Origin: Blastomyces gilchristii SLH14081
Lineage: Eukaryota; Ascomycota; Eurotiomycetes; Onygenales; Ajellomycetaceae
Direction of reading: 5' to 3'
Assembly (NCBI RefSeq): GCF_000003855.2
Contig: NW_003101678.1
Location: forward strand, 433,493-497,492
Length of the DNA stretch: 64,000 nucleotides
The notes under the pieces were generated by a model that did no database searches, was not told where the DNA came from, and saw only the letters and a program-made list of their open reading frames with translations. Below are positions 45,146 to 58,866 of the stretch, in pieces (positions within the stretch are counted from its first letter, which is position 1; each line of letters begins with the position of its first letter). The translations under genes were made by a program, and so were the position numbers.

Positions 45146-48100
45146 CTAGAAAAATATTCATTATCTTCTTATTAGAAACAATTATTCATATATTATCTTC
45201 TTATTCAAGATAATTATTCATTGAGATATTTGAATATATAATAATATATAAGAAATAGAGAAACAGTTAAACAGTTAAACAGATACTGAGTTCTCAGATA
45301 GAAGCTTACTTATCAGTCACTCTGACTCTGTAATAAGATCTTATAAAGAGAGTAAGATTTTATAAGAGAATATCAGTGAAAGATCTGAGAGTTCTGATAT
45401 CTCAGATGTATAAGATATTTATATAATTATAATTTCACAGATATCATATATTTAACAATTAATATAATTATGTCTAATGATAGTATGAAAGAACTCTTGA
45501 ATATAAGTATAGATACAGTGTTACAGTGACTTTAAGTAATATTAAAATTACAATAATAATAAATAGCTGATATGTATACAACTTAATAATATTAATATAA
45601 AGAAATTCAATAATTATCTCAATAAGAAACTCTTGTACAGACAATTGTAATATCTATAGAATTAAATATAAAAGTACTGAAAGAATGCTTAGATGCTTCT
45701 ATATATTTTAATACTTTCAATCTCACTCTCTACTTATTATGAAGAATAAAAGTGCTTATAAAACTGAGTGTGAATAAAGATATCATTGATTCACTAACTA
45801 ATCAAGATTGATATATTAATGAATAATTAAAAAATCATATAAAACAGAAGTTTCATTTATGAATAAAAGTATATAAATCAGTGTTATGAATATCTGATAA
45901 TATTATCAAATATCTTGATATTCTGTTCTGAGATACTGCTATATAATAGAAAGTATTAAATTAATTACAGAGCATCTGACAGAGAAATACTTCTCTTATA
46001 ATATTCATTTCTGACTTTAATATTGAGATTCTAGAAGTAGATAATCAATGTTGAAAGAAGTGAATAAAGATTAACATACTTAAGAAGATATTGACTTTCA
46101 AACTCTTACAGACTCTTGTAAGTGTAGATAAAGATCAGACTTATAAAGACTTCTACACATAGCTTCAGACATTGAATGACTGTCTTATTAAGCTCAAGAG
46201 TATATAGAACAGTGATAGAAGATGTTACATTTCAGTCACTTATATATCTGCACTGAAGAATAACAATAATAATACAGATGCTATAAACTGAGTAGACTTG
46301 AATATTTATATATAAACAAGAGTCTCTGTTATCTGAACAGGCTTTCAGATTTCTGAGATCACTTCTGAAGAAGTCATTGATTAATGTTAATGTGAAGTGT
46401 GTATTAACTGTAACTAATTAGAACATATTACTTTCAACTGCTAATTAATCTATATATCTTCATACTTAAGAGAAAGATCAGTGTCTTCTCATTTAAAGAA
46501 TGAATCAGTGTCTGTTCACACTAATCATATTATATTAGAGAAAGATTCAGAAGATAATTATAAGAATATCTCAGTGAAATAGAAAAAAGATTAGCTTCTG
46601 TTCAAATTTGTAAACAGAAGCTTGAAGAGATCAGATAATAATAATTTAAAGAGAAGATGATAATGAATATAATTCTTATATCTACTATGATTGATAATAT
46701 ATATAATATGAAAGTCATGATAGACAGTAGTCTATGTTACTATGCAATAATAAAATCTTCAGTTGTAAGATGTTATAATCTTCAGTGTATCTCTTTATTA
46801 AAATTCTGACTTCTTGCAGAATTTAATAATCTGAAAGATGTTTATATCTGTTATATAGTGAAACTAAACATAGATATGAGAGAACATCAATATGAAGATA
46901 TCTATATATATGAAGTTGATAATCTTGATTATAATCTTATATTAGAACTTATCTGACTATCTAAATAAGACATCTTACTGAATGCTTGAAACAGAAGCTT
47001 GATATTCTCTACTAATAATAGAATTCATGAAGATGATATTCACAAGACTATGAATCTTACACAGATCTCTGTCAATACTTATAAAATACTCTGAAAAAGA
47101 AGTCATCATTAAAATCACTGATAGTAGAACTATATATCAATCTATTCTGTCAGTCTGACTAATATTAAAAAGACTCTAGAAAAGTTATCTTATATTATAA
47201 TAACAGATTCTTGTATAAAACTCTCTCAATAATATCATGAATATCTAGATGTCTTCTGATAAGATAATATTATAAATATACTTCTCTTATAAGATTCTGA
47301 AATGAATCACAGTATTAAGTTAGAGAAAAAGAATGATAAGAACTCTGAATTATTATAAGACTCTCTTTATAATATATTCTGAGATGAACTTCTTCTTCTT
47401 TGAAAGACACTTAATAATCTGTTAAATAAAGAATTCATATATATTAGTAACTCTTCTGCTGCAGTCTCTATTCTCTTTACAAAGAAACTAGATGAAGAAC
47501 TTCAGTTCTGTGTAATTTATTAAGAATTGAATAGATTATTAAAGAAAGACTGTTATTCTTTATCTCTTATCAATGAAACTCTAGCTCATATTAAATAAGC
47601 TTAATAATTTATAAAGTTAGATATCATCATCACATTTCATAAGATTCATATTATCAAAGAAGATGAGTGACTTACAGTATTCTAAACATAATATAATCTT
47701 TTTAAATGAGTAGTCACACTCTTTGAACTGATCAATACTCTCAGTATATTTCAGAAGTATATCAACTAAGCACTCTGAGACTTTCTTGATGAATTTATAT
47801 CTGTTTATTTAGATAACATTCTTATCTTCACTGATGAATTCAGAAAGAAATATCAAGAGTATGTATAAAGAGTATTATAATAACTATAAGAAGTGAGACT
47901 ATCAATTGATATTGATAAGTGTGATTTCAAAGTCAAGAGTACTAAATACTTAGATTTTATCATAGAAGCTGATAAGAGAATTTGAATAAATTCTGAGAAG
48001 ATGTCTGTTATTCTTGAATGAGAGATCTTATACACTGTGAAAGATGTATAAAGCTTTATCAGATTTACTAACTTCTATCTAGACTGGCCGCTGGGATCAT

Positions 48101-50589
48101 GAATTTCACGTTTGATCCCATTTGGTCTGATCCCATACATTTCTTGGCGTGAATCCCGCTGGGACTGACTATCAAAAAAACATGTAAAGTGACTATATAT
48201 CAGATCTTAAAATGAAACCATGACTTGAAAAAAATGAGAAAGTGATTCCATTTGATTCTATTTAGTCTTATTCTTAGCATAAAGTTACTATTTTTAGACA
48301 TTTTAAGGTTTTTTTTAGACTATTTTTAATTTTTTAAAAAGTAACGCTTTTTGATAACACTCAAATGAGATTTAAAGTCATTTAAAGCAATAAAAATAAT
48401 TTAAATTGAGAAGTGAAAATCATGATCTCATTTGAAAAATGTGATAAGAGTAGACAGTAAGTCTCACTGGGACAGTATGGAACTACTATCTAATGTTAAA
48501 ACCGTGTAATGAGATCAGTTGAATTGATAATGAGACTATCAAAAAATCTGGTCCTGGTCCCAGACACGGTCACACGGTCAGTCTACTTCTATCAGTGATT
48601 TATATAAAACTTCTCAGATATCATGAGATCACTTACAGAACTTACTAAGAAAGACTCAGTATTTCAATAATTAGCAGATACTGAAGCTGTATTTATACAG
48701 ATAAAGAAGATATTCATTAATATCTCTCTACTGATAATATTCAATTCTGATTATAAGATAGTTATTAAGGCTGATTTCTCTGACTATATAACAGAAGAAG
48801 TGATATTATAATATAATAATGAAGATGTTCTATAATCATGTATCTTTATATCTAAGAAACTGAGTCCTGCTGAATGCAATTATAAGATCTATGATAAGAC
48901 ACTTCTTACAATTATACACTGTTTAGAAGAATGAGACTCTGAACTCTGAAGTATCTTCAAATTTAAGATAGTCATAGATTATAAGAATCTCAAATACTTT
49001 ATAACTACTTATAAACTCACTGAATAATAGATATAATAATCTGAGTTCTTAAGTTACTTTCATTTTATAATACACTACTATTCTGACAGTCAGAACTTGA
49101 TAATAGATGCTCTCTTATAATAAGAGTAAGACATGTTATCTGATATAATAGATACTCACTGAATAAACTGAGAGCACTGACTCTTGAATCTGAAGATACT
49201 AGTTAATTAAGATGAAACAGCTCACAGTACTATATATACTTCTCTGATTAGAACTGTTACTAATATCTTAACTTCTTCTGAATCTATATTAGATGAGCTA
49301 TAATATATAGCAGCTTAAATCAATGAACTTCTTCAAGTACTCACTGAAGCAGTATAATAAGAAGCACTCTGATTTCTCTCAGAATTATATGTAAGAACTG
49401 ACATCTCAGAATATTTAATTAATAATAATAATACTCTATAATTTCATAAATAATACTGAGTCTCTTACTCTGAATTCTTACATATCTGAATAATATAAGA
49501 GATATATAATTCATATATAACTGATTATTCAGACTGTGAATAACTGTATAGAATAATCTTCTAAGAGTTCTATTAATCTGAGATATTAAATAGTATCAGA
49601 TGCTTCATTTAAAACTGCAACTACTGTTCTTCTATTATCTTATAAAAGAATCATAGAAAAGATCTACTGAAATCACTCAATATTTCTAATAGAATCTGAT
49701 AAGATATAGTAATTAACTTTACTATTAATCTATCTGAGAGTAAGAGTTATAGAAATATTCTGATTATCATTGACTGACTAAGTAAAGATATAATATTAAA
49801 ATCTTATAATAAGATGAATACTAAACAAGTCACTGAAGTCTTCTTACAGAGTTCATTCTATTAAATATATGAGTTACTGAGATTAATAGTATCAGATCAG
49901 AGCTGTTAATTCATGAGCACTTTCTGAATAAGAATCTATCAAGTTCTTAAGATTACACACTATCTATCAACTGTCTATTATCTTAAGACTGATGATATAT
50001 CAGAACAGATAATTCAGACTGTGAAGAATTATCTTTATAAGTGTTACAATCACTTATAAGATGATTGATATAATCTTCTTCTACATACAGAGATTACTAT
50101 CAATGATTGAGATACTATCTTAATAGATATAAGCTCATTCTTTCTTATATATAGTTATTATATGAAAGTATTAAATCTTCTAGAGATTACACAGTTCACA
50201 CTGAACTCTCACAGTCTGATTCAGATTACTGATAATATAGTAATAAAGCTCTGAGATGTCTATGACTGAGTGAAAGTCTTTATAATAGTTATGAAATAAG
50301 ATTAAGAGAACTAAATTAATATTCATCAAGATTCTGCTGAGCAGTATAAGATAGAAGACTTAGTATGATTGAATCTTAAGAATATACAGATTACATGTTC
50401 ATCTTGTATACTGAACTATTATTATATCAAGTATAAAGTGATAGAAGTTCTAGATAGTTATAACTACTATCTTGATACATTATCAGAGATTTATAATATC
50501 TTTCATACAAACTTACTTCACTACACTATCACTGATCTGTTCTCTTCTTAACTAACTTCTGACTGACAGCTGTCAGAGATCATAGAAGA
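45146..50589 (+). mobile_element. Gypsy G1L internal region (gag, pol), heavily mutated
   Basis: Starts CTAGAAAAATATTC, as does G1R read from 63710. Protease region near 46720. Reverse transcriptase at 47450-48030: KLDIIITFHKIHIIKEDE, then VYLDNILIFTDEF (YLDD to YLDN), and INSEKMSVILE. It is split by a hAT MITE. RNase H at 48600-49150. Integrase at about 49650-50300. C-terminal fold at 50369-50551 (YKVIEVLDSYNYYLDTLSEI, FHTNLL). Many Gln and Trp codons are TAA/TAG, so CpA-type changes are common here. At 50590 the element is interrupted by G1R, and its remaining ~0.5 kb and 3' LTR lie beyond the window. Confidence 0.85.
48080..48585 (+). mobile_element. 506-bp hAT MITE in G1L
   Basis: Ends TAGACTGGCCG and, reversed, TAGACTGACCG are those of the 5.7-kb hAT element. 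The 8-bp target duplication is perfect (CTTCTATC, 48072-48079 and 48586-48593). It has no coding capacity. It retains CG sites at its ends and one clean subterminal motif (48340-48360). Confidence 0.93.
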
Positions 50590-51062
50590 TGTAAGAGGCC
50601 TACACTGAATAGATTGATATGATATTGATAGGTCTTATATAACAAAGAGAAAAACGTTAGAGAAGAAAAGAAAGAGAAAGTGTAGAAATCGGTAATCGGA
50701 GTGGATATTTATACACGTATGTGATGGCGTATGCGGTGGGGCCTACGCTGAATAGATTGGTATGATATTGATAGGTCTTATACAACAAAGAGAAAAATGT
50801 TAGAGAAGAAAAGAAAGAGAAAGTGTAGAAATCAGTGATTAGAGTGAATATTTATACATGTATGTAATAGTATACACAGTGAAGCTTCAGGGCAGAAGAA
50901 TCTATACATATTTATAACAGCTGAGAATCAGCAATTGAGAATAACTGAGAATCAGAGTGTACATGTTCAAGAGTGAAGCAGAAGAATCTATGAAGTGAAG
51001 TGAAAGAATCTATGAAGTGTAATGAAATAGTCTATATAATTGATCAGGCGCAGCCTGTTACA
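50590..51062 (-). repeat. G1R 3' LTR with internal tandem duplication
   Basis: Plus-strand view begins TGTAAGAGGCCTACACTG and ends CAGCCTGTTACA. On its right, reversed, the purine tract GAAAGAGAGAGG (51067-51078) marks it as the 3' LTR of a minus-strand element. It contains a 143-bp tandem duplication (50598-50740 / 50741-50883) absent from the other LTRs; the first unit keeps more CG sites than the second. Confidence 0.88.
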
Positions 51063-51406
51063 TTAGCCTCTCTCTTTCAGAAGCAGTTCTTATCAGTCAA
51101 GAACTGCTGTTTCAGATAACATGAAACTCAGAGTTCAGATCAGTTGATTATAGCTGACTTATTTCATAAAATATTATCAGCTACAGCTGTGAGATCTCTT
51201 ATTGAGAATATTCTCAATCTCTCACTCAAGCTTATTATCTTCTTCTATGATGCCTGGCAGCTGTCAGTTGAAAGTCAGTTGAGAAGAAAACAGATCAGTG
51301 ATAATGTAACAGAGCAAGCTTGTATGAAAGACATTATGAATCTCTGATAATATGTCAAGATAATAGTTATAACTATCTAGAACTTCTATCACTTTATATC
51401 TAATAT
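51063..51406 (-). pseudogene. G1R pol end: integrase C-terminus and chromodomain
   Basis: Read on the minus strand: YKVIEVLDSYNYYLDILSEI, HNVFHTSLL, then a chromodomain-like stretch (EDNKLE, stop, EIENILNKRSHS ... YFMK, stop, VSYNQ). Stops fall where Trp is expected. Only this piece and 58917-63710 make one element; the LINE lies between. The first bases of the longer minus ORF (51410-51878) belong to the LINE, not to G1R. Confidence 0.75.
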
Positions 51407-51955
51407 CAAACCGCTCCACCACGAACTCGCTCGATTTTTCGAATAAGAACCCGCCGATAGATCCATCGAAAAGCCCTCGATCATACGAGCATTCTGACCC
51501 CATCGCCGACCGCATACCCCGTGTGGTGGTGGAGTTATCCAGCCAAACGTGAACCAGACGTCGTTCGGAACTCCTGCGTGGGATTATCCCCCATTCTCCC
51601 CTACCACACCACAACCCCGGGCCAAATTGCCATACAAATTGTAAGGTGAAGAGACCTAGCCGTATGCACCAATCTTCTTGATTTTGGAAGATCCCCGATC
51701 TGTAGTTGTGGAGATATCTGAGGAGCGACCTCCGCGAAAACCCTGTCCATCTTTGATGTTCCAAAACACCAACGCCAAGTCCCACCCTCGTACCGCCCTT
51801 CCCAATCTGGCCCATCCCCGGCAGAAAAATACAAAAAGATACCTCGGCGATAATATCAAGCACATAATCAATGGACAATGAGTCAACAGCACATCAACAA
51901 CTATAAAATCAGTATACCCCAAGGTCTGACTGAGCCTTTGATCCCTGCACAGTGA
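51407..51955 (+). other. Unmutated 5' region of the LINE
   Basis: About 550 bp of balanced composition with many CG sites (for example CCGCCGATAGATCCATCG near 51450), changing to AT-rich sequence near 51955. Short ORFs on both strands carry no motif. By position it is the LINE 5' leader/promoter, or host DNA carried at the 5' end. Confidence 0.6.
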
Positions 51956-52936
51956 GATATATTAAATCTAGTTTTAATATCTCAATATTCAATAGATTCT
52001 GCAAGGGATTGAGAACAGCAACACTAGGTTTCTATTGAATTTGAGAATTAACTCTATATTGATATAATCATTGACAAAGTCTTCTATTTTGAGATATAAA
52101 TAACCAGTTCCTCTACATCCTGCTGGCAATATTTACATTATTATATAGAAACAGACTTATATTCTCTATAATATCAAGACTCTGAAGAGAGAAAGTCTTG
52201 ATAGAGAGTATACAGTAGTGCATATCTTAGCAGTTTCTATCTCATTCTTCTGCAGCAGTTAATGCAAGAAAAAAAAGATCTTAGAAATAGTTTTTTACTT
52301 CTCTTGAAAAAGTAAGGTGTTTTTCTCTGAGTTTTACACAATATTCTTACAAAGAATTAAAAACAGAGTTGTTTTCTGTCATAATTTCATATTCTTTTAA
52401 GTAAGAATTACTTTTTCAGTGGCTGAAGAGCTTTCATTAATACTTAATTCTTTTTTACACTCTTTATTAACTGATTTAAGTTGCACACTTGTTGTGTGAG
52501 AAGAATTGAATAATTTAGAATAAAATTGAATAGTTTTAATCAATTTCTCTGCAAAAAATTGATTTATTTTTTGTCAGTTTTTCTCTCAAAAACTGTCATA
52601 TCATCTGATTTACTATCAATTGATATCACACTTTTTCTCACTGTATCCCAAGAAAGAGATTGTAAAGATTTTATTGATTTATCTTAAAAATCAATTTTAG
52701 TTTATTAGATTCTCTTCAAAAATCTAACCTAGTTACTGAACTAGTGTGAAAAAAATCAGGTGTTTTATACACAAAAGTCTGCTATTCTTCTTTTGAAATA
52801 GTCTGACTAACTTTTCAATTGAAAACAGACTTAGAAATCTCTTAATTGAAACAGTCTGATCAACTTTTCAATTCAAAAGAGTTTAATAAATATCTCAATT
52901 GAATTAGTCTGATCAACTTTTCATTGAGTAAGAACA
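51956..52936 (+). other. LINE leader, mutated part
   Basis: AT-rich sequence between the unmutated 5' end and ORF1, with TTTTCAATTGAAA-like repeats near 52810-52920. No ORF. Confidence 0.5.
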
Positions 52937-54556
52937 ATGAGTTCAAAAGTACACTCAGTTGATGTGAAAAAAGATGCTTTCTCAAATACTATTTCTGAGA
53001 TTAAAATTCTGAAGAGAAGAAAGAAAGAAGAAATAGAGAAACAACAAGTTCTTGAAATACAGGAACTTGAAAAAGCAAGTAAAATTCTTGAAAAGCAGTG
53101 TCTAAGTGAGATGAATGAAGAAGTTCTGTTAATTCTTCATGCTCAGGCTAGACAACTACAGAAAGTGATCAAGTTCAAACTTGGAATTTCAAACACAGTT
53201 TAAAAAACTTTGAAAATTTCTAATACAATCACTGACTCTTCTGTTTACTCTTCTTTCTTTTTTACTTCTTCTTCTTCTTCTTCTTTAAATCAGAAGAAAA
53301 CATATGCTTAAGCAGCTGAATCTGCTATCTCTAAACCTGCTGTCTCTAAATCTACTATCTCAAAACCTGCTCAAAATTCTGAGAAAACTGAGAAGAATAC
53401 TGCTCATACTTCTAGTGATAGAAGAGTGAAGAAAAAAATGCAAAAAGAGAAAAATCTTCAAATCTTCAGAAATAGAAGACTTATTCTCAAAGTCTCAAAT
53501 CAGGACATATTGCAGAGAAATAAGCTAAACTCAAACCTCATTTTCAGAATTAGAAATGAAATCAATCAGCAGTTCTTTTCTCAGTTAATGACTGATATTG
53601 AAGTTCAAAAATCAGTTATAGCTTCAATTGAGCCATTCTTCTTTGAAAACTTTATCATTCTGACTACAATGCCTGAATTCAGTGCTGAATTCCTTATTTA
53701 GAATGAGAATCTCTGGAAATCAGCAGTAGAATCTTTGTTAAACACAACAATTCTATCTGAGAGAGATGAAAAGTGAGACAAATTCATTCTTTATAATATT
53801 TCAGTTGAAATTTTTGACTGTGAAGAAGAAATGCTACTTCTCAAAAGTGAATTAGAAGAATACAACTCTATTCAACTGAGAAAGAAGCCTGTATGACTAA
53901 ATTCAATTGAGTTCAGATAAAGCAGAAGAAATGCCTCTGTTCTAGTATATACAAAGACAATGAAACAGTCAAAGATCTCTGAAGTAAGAGTAGCAGATTT
54001 GAAAATAAGAGTTCATGAATACAAAGACTCAAGAATGAATCTCAAAGCTCAAACACAGTGTTCAAACTGTCAAAGATATGAACACTTTGCAATCTTCTGT
54101 TTCAGAGACTCAAAATGTGCATTCTGTGTCAGAGATCATAAAACTAGTGAGTATAAATGTGAAACATGCTCAAAAAGAGGTGAAATATGTCAACACACTC
54201 TGCTTAAATACTCTAATTGTAAAGAAAAACATGCATCTAGCTCAAAAGAATGTATATTTGCTTCAAGAACTCAAAAGACCTGAAGAAAAGATGAAGCTCA
54301 GAGTAAATCTAGAACTGAAAAGAATAGTCAAGCCAGTAAACTCACAACTGCAAGCTCAAAAAGAAGAAACTCTCAACTATCTAAGTCTTCAAACTTCAAT
54401 TCTTCAGCTAAATGTAAACAGAATTTGAATTCTCAAACTTCTGTTAAGATTAGAGAATTGAGAAATGACTCTGATGATAAACTAGATATAATACAAGCAG
54501 TTGAGATTTCTACTTTTCAGAACAGTTATAATCTACTATCTGATAATAGTGATTAG
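52937..54556 (+). pseudogene. LINE ORF1 (gag-like, zinc knuckles)
   Basis: One frame of 539 codons broken only by stops. The N-terminal third is a coiled coil (KRRKKEEIEKQQVLEIQELE). Three CCHC knuckles follow at about 54057-54250: CSNCQRYEHFAIFC, CAFCVRDHKTSEYKC and a third reading YSNCKEKHASSSKEC, in which the first Cys has become Tyr (a G-to-A change). ORF1 proteins bind the element RNA. The tail is Ser/Lys-rich. Inactive. Confidence 0.8.
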
Positions 54557-54579
54557 ATTCTACTCTACTCTCTTTTAGT

Positions 54580-57500
54580 ATGAATATATAACAAAAACAA
54601 CAAAAAAAGTTTAAAAACTCTTTAAAAATCACATTTATTCAAAATAATGTGAATAGAAACTCAAATTGCATTTATTCTTATCTTCAAATTGCATTTGAAT
54701 AAAAAGTTAATTTTATACTGCTTCAGGAGCCGAATTTTAATGCTGAGCAAAAATATGTCATTTCTCATTCAAGCTACTACTGCTTTTTATCTCAAAAGTC
54801 TGAGATAAAGTCAAGAGTAGTGATCTATGAAAGAAAGAGATCAAGATATCAATTTAATCTAAGATTTGATATCATGTCTGACCCCGATATTCTGGTGAGT
54901 GATATTATAGATAAAGAAAATGAGTTTGATACTATACAGCTCATAAATATCTATAATGAAAAGTCATTGAAGAAATATAACAATATCTGAATAATTGATA
55001 GAGGATTTCTGAACATAACTTTATCAAGAAACTCTATAATTGCAGAAGACTTCAATGCACATCATCTCTGATGAAATTCAGAGTGCAAGAGAGCAGTGAG
55101 AGCTGATAATCTGATTGAATGAACCTTTGAGCATTCAATAGATTTGGTTAATAAGTCTGATCAACAAACATTCTTTAGAAAAGACATGAAACAGAAGTCT
55201 ATTATAGATCTAATCTTCATATCACAAAATCTAATGAAAAGAAGACTTGTAAACTGGTTTATTAATTCAAATGAGACATCAGGATCAGATCATGAGATTA
55301 TTCAATTTAATATTAAACTGAGTGAAAAACAAATGAGTGAAAATCCTCTTCTCTCTAATCAGTATAACTTTGAAAAAGCTGATTGAAAAGCAGTTGAAAA
55401 AAGCATAAAACTGTTAAAATCTGAAAGACAGAATGAGCTATATTGGAATTCTGGTCAAGATATCTCAAATGAAATGCTTGAGAATAGAGTGAAGCTTATT
55501 ACATCTATTATTCTAATAAGTGTTAGAGATAATATTTCAAAGAGAAAATCTTCTGAGTATTCAAAACCTTGATGAAATGAGAATATCTCATTTAAAAGAA
55601 AAGAATTAGCTACTGCTAGAAGAGATTGAAAGAATGATGTAATATCTGATGAAGAGTTCAAAGCTGTCAGAAATGAATATTTTTCAGATATTAAAAGAGT
55701 TAAAACAGACTGCTGAAATAAATTTCTTAAACAAGCACAAGGAAAGGAAGTTTTTAAAGCTTTTAACTATACTAAAATAAGAAGTGTAGCAAAACTTCCA
55801 GTCTTAGAATATGAGTTTCAGAATGAATCATATACAGCAAACTCTTTTGAGGAAAAATGTCAAGCTTTCATGAGAATTCTCTTTCAGAACTCATCAGATT
55901 CAGATTCAGATTCAGAGGAAGAGAATATATCACTTCTCAACTACATTGATGAAAATGACTGGGAATGGCCTGATCTTACACAAGATGAATTAGAGTCAGC
56001 TATCTTCTCAAGTTCTGTTAAAACTGCTGCAGGTTCTGATTCAATTAATCACTTGATTATTCAGAATACATATTCCTACTTAAAGAATGAATATTTTAAG
56101 CTCTTTTTCAATCTTTTGAAAAATGAATATCATTCTGAATGCTGAAGAGAAGTCACTGAAGTGATTCTTACAAAACCTAATAGAAAAACTTCAATTTCTA
56201 AGTCATATAGAGTAATATCTCTATTGAACTGTCTAGAAAAGGTTTTAGAAAAGATAATAGCTACTTAACTATCTTTTATAAGCTCTATAGATGATTCTCT
56301 TTTATTTAGTGAATAAATGAGAGATAGAAAACAGTGTTCTGTAATTGACACTGTTCTCTCAGTTGTTCATGATATTTAAATAGCAAAGCATGAGGGTCTG
56401 ATCTCAACTGCAGTTTTTATTGATATAAAAGAAGTATTTAATCATGTTTCAAAGTCAAGATTAATTCAGACATTGAAGATATTAAAACTGCCACTTTCTC
56501 TAATAAAATGAGTTAACTGTTTTATGTCTAAAAGAAGTATACAACTCTTCTTTGATGAAATGAAATAAAACAAGACTGAGATAAAAGTGAGAGTATCACA
56601 GAGATCTTCAATCTCACTCATTTTATTTGCAATATACACTGTATATCTATTTAAAAATAGAAATATGAGAATAGTGTGATCTCTGAGTTATGTGAATGAT
56701 ATTGATCTAGTCTACAGCTCAAAAACTATCAAAGAGAATTTGAAAGTAATTGAAGAAGCTGCAAAGAAAATCTTTGTTAGAGCAGATATCAATCAAATTC
56801 AATTTAATATGAATAAAACTGAGTTAATTCACTTCTTTTCAAGATTCAATGAGAAAGAACTATCTCTAACTCTTTTAAATAGAGAGATTAAACCCAGTGT
56901 AAATGTCAAATGATTAGAAGTATGATTAAACTCCAAGTTGAATTTTAAATATCATGTTCAACAAAGAACTGTCAAGGCAGAAAGACTATTGAACAACATA
57001 ATTAGACTATCAAATACAGAGAGAGGTCTATTCTTCCAGGCTATGAGACAGTTATATATAGCCTGTATTACATCAGTAGCTGATTATGAAGTTTAAGTTT
57101 GATGAAATAATCAAGGGAATTTCACTGAACTCTTTCAAAGTCTGTAAAACAGAGTCTTGAGAAGAATTCTGAGAGCATTCAAATCATCTTCTATTAAAGC
57201 AATGGAAATTGAAGCTTCAATTCCTTCTTCTGCTATTAGATTTGAAAAGGCCTGTATGAACTATGCTCTAAGAGTTGTAAAGATGAGCTTAAATTATATA
57301 ATCAGAGAAAGAGTCTCTTCTTCATTTTCATTAATTAACTCTGGAAATGAACTGGATTAGAATAGATTTCTTGATTGAAATGAAAATAATTCTTCAAAGA
57401 AAATGCCTTCTCAACTGTACAGACTATGCTCTCTGATTAAAAATCAATTTTCTTCTTTAAATGTTGAAAAAGTTGATCATGAGAAGTTATCTCTCTAGAG

Positions 57501-58542
57501 AGAAAAGCTTGAATCTCTTATAGACTTACAAATAAGTGAACTATCAAAAGAGAAAGAATGTGAACAGCATTTGAAGAGAATTTCTACAATCAATATAAAA
57601 GACTCTATTCTGATTTATTCAGATGACTCAAAAAATGAGAACTTGAATAGATTAGACGCAGGCATTGCTTATACTGAAGATAATATCAATTTTATCTCAG
57701 ACTTCTGAAATCTAGGCTCTGAATGTGAAGTCTTTGATGCTGAACTATTTGCAATAGTGAAAGCTTTCAAACTCATTGAAATGAAATCTTATAAAAGAGG
57801 AAATTATTTGAAAGAGGCATGAATATTCTCTGATAGTCAAGCTGCTTTAAAGAGACTTAGAAATAGTCAGATTCATAATAATCAAATGAATCTTGAACTG
57901 ATCTTAAACTCTATTTTGAAAATTCAAAAGAGAAGAACATCAAAGCTGATAATTCATCTGCACTGAGTTCCTGCTCATATGAATATTCATGACAATGAAT
58001 TGGCTGATTCAGCTGCAAAAAAGGGTGCAGAATTAAGCAGATCTATTCAAAAAATTATGTTCTGGTCTTTTATAAAGAGAAAAATAAAAGAATCTTATTT
58101 AAACAAGTGAAATGAAAGCTGGCAGAAACAAAAGAAGAGTATACATTATTCAAGATTTGAAACAAAACCCAAGTGGAAATCTTGTTCAATTAAATGTAAA
58201 AAGAAAATATTCTCATCTATAATACAGCTGAAACTAGGACATGGCTATTTCAAATCTTATATACAAAGATTTGATGATAGATTTGACTCAATAGAATGCT
58301 CATTCTGCAATACAAATGAGAATCCTGAGTATATTGTAATGCACTGTGCATTATACAATAGTCTCAGAGCCAGATTGAAAGAGAAGTATGATCTAAATTA
58401 ATTAAATATGAGATTCTTATTCTCAACTGAGACAGGAATTAAATACTTAATAGACTTTCTATCAGAAACTCAAGCAGCTACAAGAAAATGGCTAAATTCA
58501 GAATTATCTGAATATGAAGAGGAGGAAATCAACCAGATATAG
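54580..58542 (+). pseudogene. LINE ORF2 (endonuclease, RT, RNase H)
   Basis: A 1,320-codon frame with no frameshift. AP-type endonuclease at 54680-55320 (LLQEPNFNAE; IIAEDFNAHHL followed by TGATGA for Trp-Trp; SGSDHEIIQF). Reverse transcriptase at 55900-57000 (AAGSDSINHLIIQN, YVNDIDLVYSS where YVDD is expected). RNase H at 57590-58020 (ILIYSDDSKNE, FSDSQAALKRL, then VPAH after a stopped Trp). C-terminal zinc finger near 58290 (CSFCNTNENPEYIVMHC). The order and the RNase H place it near the Tad1 clade. It would nick DNA and reverse-transcribe its RNA in place; this copy cannot. Confidence 0.88.
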
Positions 58543-58866
58543 TCTGTTAAAACAGCTATATACTATCTTTTAATAATTTGTTTTGTTACAGTCTTTCTTT
58601 ATTTTATCTTTTTCTTTTAATTTCTTTCTGTCTATCTATTTAATGTGTCTATCTTTAAGACTGTGTTCTCTTTTCCTTTGTCATGATATTGTCAAATGAT
58701 TTCAAAGTATGAGATGATGTTAAAACACTGCAATTTGTAAACAGTTTTTGTATTCTGGGCTGGAATTTTCTGATTTTGCATATCTGAAATTGATGAATGT
58801 ATAATAGTTAACTTTACAGATATAGGAAAAACCCTGAGAACTAAAAGTTCTCAGGTAGATGTCATA

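Noticed and set aside
47853..48035. ORF shared with 60798-61007
   Set aside because: Antisense shadow of the G1 reverse transcriptase in two copies.
45003..51062. A giant DNA transposon with ~450-bp inverted repeats around a gypsy body
   Set aside because: The right repeat is followed by a polypurine tract and pol end of a minus-strand copy, so it is the LTR of a second, opposite element.
51264..51878. 204-codon minus ORF as one gene
   Set aside because: It fuses the unmutated LINE 5' region, read backwards, with the G1R integrase end across an insertion junction at 51406.
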